Source: DASWVC01 sp036401335
GTDB taxonomy: Bacteria > Verrucomicrobiota > Verrucomicrobiia > Chthoniobacterales > JAFAMB01
Direction of reading: 5' to 3'
Assembly (NCBI GenBank): GCA_036401335.1
Contig: DASWVC010000439.1
Location: 1-19,298 of the forward strand
DNA length: 19,298 nucleotides
The translations under genes and the position numbers were made by a program. Shown here piece after piece: positions 14,310 through 19,298 of the stretch. Numbering within the stretch: the stretch's first letter is position 1; the number at the start of each line of letters is the position of its first letter. Below the pieces are notes generated by a model that was not told where the DNA came from, ran no database searches, and saw only the letters and a program-made list of their open reading frames with translations.

Positions 14310-15308
14310 CTAGTCCGAGTACACGAATTTTTTGACGTTCGGGTCGTCGACGTTGGTCTTGTCGATTACCGTGAACCCGGTGCCAATGAGCGGCGGGATG
14401 GACTGGCCGCTCAGGTGAGCAACCGCGGAGACCACGCCGAAATAGCCGATTTCCGCAGGATGCTGGGCGATGGCGATGTCGACGTTGCCCGACTTGATTT
14501 CGTTAACAATGGCCGTGGGCGCGTCGAAGGCGACGACCCGCACCTTGCCGGTGGCATTGGCCTGTTTGATTCCATTGGAGGAGCCGGTCGCCGAGAAGAG
14601 GTTCGCGCCAAAGACCCCGGCGAGGTCGGCATTCCGGGCGAACACCGATTGAACTTGCGAAGCGGCCTTGTTGGCATCGTCGTCGTTGAACTGGGTGTCG
14701 AGCACGGTAATGTTAGGATGCTTTTTCATTTCTTCACGGAACCCTTGCTCGCGCTGATCGGTGGTTGAGATCCCGGGCTTAACGTTTGAGACGTAAACTT
14801 TGCCTTTATCGCCAATGGCTTTGGCAAGGGCCCGCGCAGCAATCTGCCCACCCAGCACGTTATCGGATGCGATGTAGGAAAAGGGAAAGTCGGCCTCGCC
14901 TGCACCGGTCTGGTACTTGCCATCACCGATGAAGGTGTCGACCGTGATGACCGGAATCCCGGCATCAGCCGCCTTTTTCAGCGGTTGCACCAACTGGTTC
15001 TTGTCCGTCGGCGCGATAAGGATCGCGTTCGGCTTGCGTCCGATGACGGCGTTAAGGACGGGCACTTGGGTGACCGGGTTGAAGTCAGGCGCACCTTGGA
15101 ACACCAACTCTACCCCGAGCGCGTCGGCAGCCGCCTGGGCACCCCTGCGCATGGTGATGTAAAACGGATCGGTGGTGAGCCCAGGAATCAAGGCGACCGT
15201 GTATTTCTTATCGGCCGCGCGGGTCGCGGCAGGTTGAAGCACAAGGCTGGCAGCAATCATTCCCGCCAACAAGGGCAGGAACCACCGGAAGGAACGTAGG
15301 TTTCGCAT
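14310..15308 (-). CDS. Sugar ABC importer periplasmic binding protein (Peripla_BP_4)
   Basis: This 332-residue exported protein is the substrate receptor of the CUT2-type importer encoded downstream. A signal peptide covers residues 1-31 (LPLLAGMIAASLVL core, predicted cut after TRA). The mature protein has the two-lobed fold of the RbsB/FrcB family: YTVALIPGLTTDPFYITMRRGAQAAADALGV, AILIAPTDKNQLVQPLKKAADAGIPVITVDTF, SDNVLGGQIAARALA, REQGFREEM, and VVAFDAPTAIVNEIKSGNVDIAIAQHPAEIGYFGV. The last segment is the usual hinge and ligand region. It is the first gene of a three-gene operon. A candidate promoter lies about 30-55 bp upstream. The ligand is not determined. Confidence 0.92.
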   Translation of the reverse strand: MRNLRSFRWFLPLLAGMIAASLVLQPAATRAADKKYTVALIPGLTTDPFYITMRRGAQAAADALGVELVFQGAPDFNPVTQVPVLNAVIGRKPNAILIAPTDKNQLVQPLKKAADAGIPVITVDTFIGDGKYQTGAGEADFPFSYIASDNVLGGQIAARALAKAIGDKGKVYVSNVKPGISTTDQREQGFREEMKKHPNITVLDTQFNDDDANKAASQVQSVFARNADLAGVFGANLFSATGSSNGIKQANATGKVRVVAFDAPTAIVNEIKSGNVDIAIAQHPAEIGYFGVVSAVAHLSGQSIPPLIGTGFTVIDKTNVDDPNVKKFVYSD

Positions 15309-15335
15309 GACTGGGGAGGGTTAGGGAACCCCCCG

Positions 15336-15364
15336 ATCGTGGGCAGAGCCTGCTGCGTTGTCAA
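15336..15364 (-). promoter_or_regulatory. Candidate promoter of the sugar ABC operon
   Basis: On the minus strand a perfect TTGACA (15364-15359) is followed after 17 bp by CACGAT (15341-15336), which matches three of six -10 bases. It lies just upstream of the binding-protein ATG at 15308 and drives leftward. The weak -10 suggests an activated or poorly expressed promoter. Confidence 0.35.
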
Positions 15365-15386
15365 CGCCGGACCGCGAGCAGGTTCA

Positions 15387-15401
15387 TTTCCAGCCTGGAA
15401 A
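15387..15401. promoter_or_regulatory. Perfect 15-bp palindrome in the divergent intergenic region
   Basis: TTTCCAGCCTGGAAA is a perfect inverted repeat of 7-bp arms around one base. It is centred about 50 bp before the malE-like start and about 85 bp before the sugar-binding-protein start. Its size and location suit a dimeric regulator site controlling one or both divergent sugar units. No regulator gene is in the window. Confidence 0.4.
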
Positions 15402-15444
15402 ATAGAACCTTTATGTTTTTCGAACCCGACTGAAAAGTAGCGTT

Positions 15445-16647
15445 GTGCGCCCTTCCTCCCTCACCCGTGCAGTCGTTTTGCTGGCCGGTCTCGCCAGTTT
15501 TCTATCGGTTCATCCCGTTTACGCCTGGAAAAATGGGGAATTGCTCATCTGGATGGACGGCGACCGGGGAAACGCCCTGAAACCGATCGCGCAAAAATTT
15601 CAGGGGGACATGGGCGTGAAGATCACCATTGAAACGCCGGACAAACTTACCGACCTTTACCCGATTGCGGCCCAGGCTGGTAAAGGTCCGGACATCGTCG
15701 TTTGGGCGCACGACAAAATATCGGAGTGGGCGGACTCGGGGCTGATTCGATCCGTCAACCCATCGGGCGACTTCAAGAAGAGGTTTTTGCCCAAGGCATG
15801 GGACGGTCTGGCGCACGAAGGCCAGATCTGGGGGTACCCGATCGCGCTCGAAACCGTCACACTTCTGTACAACCGCAAACTGGTCAGCGGGCCGCCGCCT
15901 AAACGACTGTCGGAGCTTGAGCCCCTTGCACGGCGGATCAAGATGGAGCACCCCGGTGTTTTTGCGGTCATGTGGGATTACAAGAGTGCGTACTACTCAT
16001 GGGGATTTCTCGCCAGCGGCGGAGGGTATCCTTTCAAGAAACAAGGCACCGACTACGATGCGAAGGACACCGGGGTGGATGTGCCCGGTGCGGTGGCGGT
16101 GCTGTCCGACATCGCCGGTCTGGTGAACGCAGGAGTGCTGCCGAGGGCAATCAGTTACAGCCAGACGGAGGAATTAATGGGATTGGGCAGGCTTGCGATG
16201 ACTGTTTCAGGCCCTTGGGCGTGGTCGAACCTGACGCAGAAGGGCATTGATTTCGGCGTGGCTCCCCTGCCTGGGTTGAAGGGGGAGCCGGCACGTCCGT
16301 TCGTGGGTATAATGACGGCTTACTTGAACGCCTCAAGCCCGAACGATGACATTGCCCGTACGTTTCTCGAGCACTCGGTACTGACCTTGAACGGGCTTAC
16401 GGCGATGAATTCGGCCAAGCCCCTGGGAGTACCTGCGCTCATCGAGCTGTGTGACCAACTCTCCAAGAACGACGAGCGGCTGCGTGACCTGAGGACCTGC
16501 GTGGAAGCCGGCGAAGTAACGCCTAACATCCCTCAGATGGGCCGATTTTTCTCGGCGGTAAGCGGCGCCCTGGAAGTCGCGACAGAAGGTCGCAGCACTC
16601 CGGAAGCGGCTCTCAAAGAGGCCGCCGCGAGCATGCGGCAGAATTGA
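15445..16647 (+). CDS. malE: MalE-like maltose/maltodextrin-type ABC binding protein
   Basis: This 400-residue exported protein aligns along its length with E. coli MalE. A signal peptide covers about residues 1-27 (ending VYA). Matching segments are GELLIWMDGDRG, GPDIVVWAHDKISEWADSG, WGYPIALETVTLLYN, GLGRLAMTVSGPWAWSN, RPFVGIMTAYLNASSPN, and TPNIPQMGRFFSAVSGAL. Several maltose-contact positions differ: K15 is Arg, R66 is Lys, and the E153-P154 pair is Ser-Ala. At the C-terminal site W340 is Phe and R344 is Ser. W62, D65, E111, Y155 and W230 are kept. Ligand preference may therefore differ from E. coli. It begins with GTG, with no in-frame ATG nearby upstream. No malF, malG or malK is next to it, so it is an orphan receptor or works with a distant permease. 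Confidence 0.9.
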   Translation: MRPSSLTRAVVLLAGLASFLSVHPVYAWKNGELLIWMDGDRGNALKPIAQKFQGDMGVKITIETPDKLTDLYPIAAQAGKGPDIVVWAHDKISEWADSGLIRSVNPSGDFKKRFLPKAWDGLAHEGQIWGYPIALETVTLLYNRKLVSGPPPKRLSELEPLARRIKMEHPGVFAVMWDYKSAYYSWGFLASGGGYPFKKQGTDYDAKDTGVDVPGAVAVLSDIAGLVNAGVLPRAISYSQTEELMGLGRLAMTVSGPWAWSNLTQKGIDFGVAPLPGLKGEPARPFVGIMTAYLNASSPNDDIARTFLEHSVLTLNGLTAMNSAKPLGVPALIELCDQLSKNDERLRDLRTCVEAGEVTPNIPQMGRFFSAVSGALEVATEGRSTPEAALKEAAASMRQN

Positions 16648-16797
16648 CGGGCCGGCATCGGTACACCACCCATAAAAGCCTCGCTTCGCGGGATGCCCTA
16701 CTCCGTTCGGGTCATGGCTGCCCGGCGGCTTCCGTCGCTACAATGAGAGTTCAACGGATTGCACGTCGCAGCCCGGAGTTGTTCGCTGAAAGGAATC

Positions 16798-17955
16798 ATG
16801 AACGTCTTCTCTCCCCTCCCTCCGCTTGCCAACCGACCGGATTCCCCGGCCGGTTGCGCCTCGAAAAAAACGCACGAGAAACGGACCCGCATCATCCTGG
16901 CCCTTGCCTGGTTGTGGTTCTGCGCCGGTCTTCCGGCGGCTTCGGCCGCGAGCCCTTACCGGGTCGTTGACATCGGGACGTTTCCCGACAGCCCCTGGAG
17001 CTTCGCCAATGCCATCAATGCCAAGGGTCAAGTGGCCGGCGACTCTGCCACATCCCCCGGGGGCGAAGACTCACACCCATTCCTTCGCGAAGGCAGCGCG
17101 TTGTTTGACCTCGGCACCCTCGACAGCGAGCCTTACGGCTACGCCAATAGCCTCAACCGCTGGGGCGCCGTGGTTGGTGCTTGCGATACTCCCCTGCCGC
17201 CGTATCCACCGAAGCAGAACGCCTTTCTTTACCAAAACGGCCGCATGCAGGCACTGCCCCTTCTACCCGGAGGAGCCTGGAGCTCAGCCAGCGCGATCAA
17301 CGACTGGGGCCAGGTGGTCGGCTATTGTTCGGTCCCCGGGAACTCGGAGCATGCCTTTCTCTACCAGGGCGGCCATATCCGAGACCTCGGCACCCTGGGT
17401 GGCTCTTACAGTGCTGCGAACGGGATTAACGTACGCGGAGAGATTGTGGGCGAGTCGTCCATCTCGGGTGACGACTCGGTGAACCACGCGTTTGCCTACC
17501 GGAATGGGCGCATGAACGACCTTGGCACGCTCCCCGGAGGTTCGTGGAGCTCCGCCTCAGCGATTGATTTCTGGGGCGACATTGTTGGTTCCGCTTTGAC
17601 TTCCGGAGGAAACCTTCACGCGTTCCTTTACCAGGCGGGACGCATGCATGACCTCGGTGTGCTGCCGGGTGGAACCATCAGCAACGCCACTGCCCTCAAT
17701 GCCCATGGGCAGGTGGTTGGTTCTGCCTCTGTTCCCGCCGCGCTGGGTCCTTACAACCATGCTTTCCTCTGGCAGCATGGCCACATGCTTGACCTCAATT
17801 CCCTGCTGCCCGCCGGGTCGGACTGGCTGTTGGTCGAGGCGGATGGGATCAACGACGCTGGTCAAATCGTCGGCTACGGCTTTCACGGCAATAGCCGGCA
17901 ACGGGGGTTTGTGCTAAATCCCCAAGCGCCTGAACGGGGTGAGCTCTTGCCTTGA
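16798..17955 (+). CDS. Exported HAF-repeat protein
   Basis: This 385-residue protein has a long positive N terminus and a hydrophobic export segment (about residues 31-45, cleavage likely after ASA at 50). Seven repeats of the HAF type follow, each about 45-50 residues with the pattern HAFLYQ-x-GRM-x-DLGTLPGG-x-S-x-AxAIN-x-GQVVG. Clear copies start with FDLGTL, RDLGTL, NDLGTL and HDLGVL. HAF repeats occur in secreted bacterial proteins; their function is unknown, and a beta-propeller-like fold is plausible. A TTG 13 codons upstream would add residues, but AAAGGA four bases before this ATG supports the chosen start. No autotransporter or PEP-CTERM sorting tail is visible. It is followed by a likely HAF-repeat remnant. 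Confidence 0.88.
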   Translation: MNVFSPLPPLANRPDSPAGCASKKTHEKRTRIILALAWLWFCAGLPAASAASPYRVVDIGTFPDSPWSFANAINAKGQVAGDSATSPGGEDSHPFLREGSALFDLGTLDSEPYGYANSLNRWGAVVGACDTPLPPYPPKQNAFLYQNGRMQALPLLPGGAWSSASAINDWGQVVGYCSVPGNSEHAFLYQGGHIRDLGTLGGSYSAANGINVRGEIVGESSISGDDSVNHAFAYRNGRMNDLGTLPGGSWSSASAIDFWGDIVGSALTSGGNLHAFLYQAGRMHDLGVLPGGTISNATALNAHGQVVGSASVPAALGPYNHAFLWQHGHMLDLNSLLPAGSDWLLVEADGINDAGQIVGYGFHGNSRQRGFVLNPQAPERGELLP

Positions 17956-18254
17956 TGGGCATGGCGAAGCACAACACGGATACCTGGGGGGTAGTGGCCT
18001 GCGACTTTCCGGGGAGAGGAGCGTTTTGGCACGGCCGGCACGGGGCTTTTGAGGAGCTTGGAGATCCCGGTCCGGCGTATGTTAACGCCTATGCCGGGGT
18101 GCCCCTACCCTGTAAGGGGTTGGCCGCTGCCTTGAGAGCGTTGGGTTTCGGCGCACGGTTGGCAGCCGCAGCTTCTCTCCTCGGGGCCCCCCACGCTGGT
18201 GACGGGAGGAGGTTCGCGCCGGTCGGGCCGAGGCAGTCACACACATCCAGGTAA
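17955..18254 (+). pseudogene. Short frame with one HAF-like repeat, probable remnant
   Basis: A 99-codon frame starts at an ATG overlapping the stop of the HAF-repeat gene (TGATG), which would allow coupled translation. Its first half, TWGVVACDFPGRGAFWHGRHG followed by AFEELGDPGPAYVNAYAG, fits one HAF repeat: a WG-x-VV start, an AFW core and a LG-x-PG turn. The second half is Ala- and Arg-rich with no match and looks non-coding. It is best read as a decayed piece of a HAF array, either the lost C-terminal part of the upstream gene or a duplicate. A genuine small coupled protein cannot be excluded. Confidence 0.35.
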
Positions 18255-18493
18255 CGCTTTCTTGCAACAGGCGAGAGTGGCGTTGTCACCTGGCTGGCCG
18301 GACACCGCCCCGCCCGGAAACGCCCTGTGAGCCGACCGGGCGGGCGCTTGAGGCGGTCGCGCAGGGGACACGCGACCCGACCGGGGAGGCCACCCCAATA
18401 CCCCGGCGGCGAAGGGACCCGCCGCCCTACCGAACCCCCGTCACGCCACGCCGGCGGCGAAGGGACCCGCCGCTCGATCCGGTCGCCCTTTCG
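17956..18493. other. Mostly gene-free stretch before glgC
   Basis: These 538 bp contain, in order, the HAF-like remnant, about 150 bp of GC-rich sequence without a recognisable signal, and a second member of the intergenic repeat family (18311-18474). Remaining open frames are short and Arg/Pro-rich, as expected of GC-rich non-coding DNA. No RNA gene was recognised. Confidence 0.6.
18311..18474. repeat. Second copy of the intergenic repeat, with tandem 3' units
   Basis: This segment parallels 9645-9771: it shares CCCG-x-AAACG, CGACCGG-x-CGGGCGCTTG, GGTCGCG, and the terminal unit beginning CGGCGGCGAAGGGAC. The 28-base terminal unit at 18404-18431 differs from that at 9744-9771 at two positions. 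A shorter second copy follows at 18452-18474 in the same direction after 20 bp. Each unit folds as GGCGGCG / CGCCGCC around an eight-base loop. The inverted left end seen at 9612 was not found here, so this copy is incomplete or rearranged. Confidence 0.6.
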
Positions 18494-19298
18494 TCAAATG
18501 TGCGTTCCGTCCGGAATCACGGCGCCTTTCGGCACAACTACCACTCCATCGCGGATGTAGTAATTATCACCGTCCACATCGGCCGGTTTGCCTTCGGGTG
18601 AAATCACCACGCCCTGCCCGATGCGTGCGTTCTTGTCGATGATCGCGCCGTTGATGAACGTGTGACGCCCGATGCCGAGCGGTGGGCTGCCCGGCTTTGG
18701 CTGGGGATCCTCGTCCTCGTAAAAATCAGCTCCCATCAACACCGAATTCCGAATCCGGGCGCCGCTCTCGATCACGCTGCGGATGCCGATGACGGCACGC
18801 TCGAGGTGAGCATCGGAAATGATGCACCCATCCGCCACGATGGCCCGGGATACCGTTGCCCCGTTCACCTTGCTGGCGGGAAGAAAGCGCGGGTACGTGT
18901 AAATCGGGTTTGCGCGGTCAAAAAAATTATAAGAAGGCACGAGGTCAGTGAGCGCGAGGTTGGCTTCGAAGAAGGCGCGCACGGTGCCGATGTCCTCCCA
19001 GTACCCCTGGAAGATGTAGGCAAACACCTTGTGGCTCTTGAGCGCCGACGGCAGGATGTGCTTGCCGAAATCGTCGTGGTTGTTGTTGAGCGAGTCGATC
19101 AGCACCTGGCGGTTGAACACGTAAATGCCCATTGAGGCCTGGTAGCGCTCGGCTTTGCGCGGCAACCCGAGTTCCTCCAGCAGTTCGGGCGGGATCGTCA
19201 GCTCATCGAGCAGGGCCGGGTCCTTCGGCTTTTCCTCAAAGCGGAAGATGCGCCGGTCGGGGTGGCTGTGCATGATGCCGAAGCCGGAAGCGGCCGCC
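18494..19298 (-). CDS. glgC: Glucose-1-phosphate adenylyltransferase, C-terminal part (window-truncated)
   Basis: This is the C-terminal part (268 residues visible) of ADP-glucose pyrophosphorylase, which makes ADP-glucose from glucose 1-phosphate and ATP for glycogen synthesis. The frame continues past the ATG at 19273 to the window edge and reads AASGFGIMHSHPDRRIFRFEEKPKD, the expected substrate-site region, so the true start is outside. Other marks are ASMGIYVFNRQVL, DFGKHILPSA and the glucose-1-phosphate motif GYWEDIGT. A left-handed beta-helix domain with hexapeptide-like repeats follows (VSRAIVADGCIISDAHLERAVIG, SVIESGARIRNSVLMGAD) with a YYIRDGVVVVPKGAVIPDGT end. The C terminus is typical in length. 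Nothing else of the glycogen pathway is in the window. Confidence 0.95.
   Translation of the reverse strand, partial: AAASGFGIMHSHPDRRIFRFEEKPKDPALLDELTIPPELLEELGLPRKAERYQASMGIYVFNRQVLIDSLNNNHDDFGKHILPSALKSHKVFAYIFQGYWEDIGTVRAFFEANLALTDLVPSYNFFDRANPIYTYPRFLPASKVNGATVSRAIVADGCIISDAHLERAVIGIRSVIESGARIRNSVLMGADFYEDEDPQPKPGSPPLGIGRHTFINGAIIDKNARIGQGVVISPEGKPADVDGDNYYIRDGVVVVPKGAVIPDGTHI

Noticed and set aside
18404..18474. Possible CRISPR array
   Set aside because: Only two units are present, the second is shorter, each is a strong hairpin, the spacer is 20 bp, and the same unit occurs at 9744; this is a dispersed repeat. No cas gene is nearby.

Overview
The window is GC-rich DNA with a Gram-negative gene content: lipoprotein-like and Sec-exported proteins, ABC importers with periplasmic binding proteins, a periplasmic-type N-acetylmuramoyl-L-alanine amidase, and SCO/cytochrome c. 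Most genes lack a clear Shine-Dalgarno sequence. The strongest taxonomic clue is a bacterial 20S proteasome operon headed by a UBact-type (Pup-like) tag gene. UBact-proteasome systems are known from non-actinobacterial phyla such as Nitrospirae, Armatimonadetes and Verrucomicrobia. With the bacterial deoxyhypusine-synthase-like protein, the HAF-repeat protein and the DUF4337 protein, this suggests a soil Verrucomicrobiota or a relative. The phylum is an inference.

Layout. 59-3626 (minus): DHA2-type MFS exporter, DUF4337 membrane protein, and a phosphofructokinase. 3788-7790 (minus): a compact run read in the order LysM protein, UBact (58 codons, 6952-7128), proteasome beta (prcB), proteasome alpha (prcA), amidase, and a double peptidoglycan-binding-domain protein. 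UBact stops one base before the prcB ATG, prcB and prcA overlap as ATGA, and the amidase and peptidoglycan-binding genes follow with gaps of 24 and 8 bp. 7948-9458 (plus): modA-modB of a molybdate importer, without modC. 9459-9794: a gene-free stretch holding a MITE-like element with 28-bp terminal inverted repeats. 9795-11114 (minus): SCO1/SenC copper chaperone and a mono-haem cytochrome c. 11277-12248 (plus): deoxyhypusine-synthase-like protein. 12431-15308 (minus): sugar ABC importer (binding protein, permease, single-domain ATPase). 15445-16647 (plus): an orphan MalE-like binding protein. 16798-17955 (plus): exported HAF-repeat protein, followed by a probable HAF-repeat remnant. 17956-18493: mostly gene-free, with a second copy of the intergenic repeat. 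18494-19298 (minus): the C-terminal part of ADP-glucose pyrophosphorylase (GlgC), cut by the window edge.

How it fits together. The main system is the UBact-proteasome operon: UBact should be attached to substrate lysines and hand them to the PrcA/PrcB core. The ATPase (Mpa/ARC), the ligase (PafA-like) and the deamidase (Dop-like) needed to complete the pathway are not in the window. UBact here ends in Gln, so a Dop-type deamidation is predicted. The proteasome genes are embedded among cell-wall genes. Phosphofructokinase, GlgC and the two sugar-binding systems point to sugar and glycogen metabolism. SCO and cytochrome c point to aerobic respiration.
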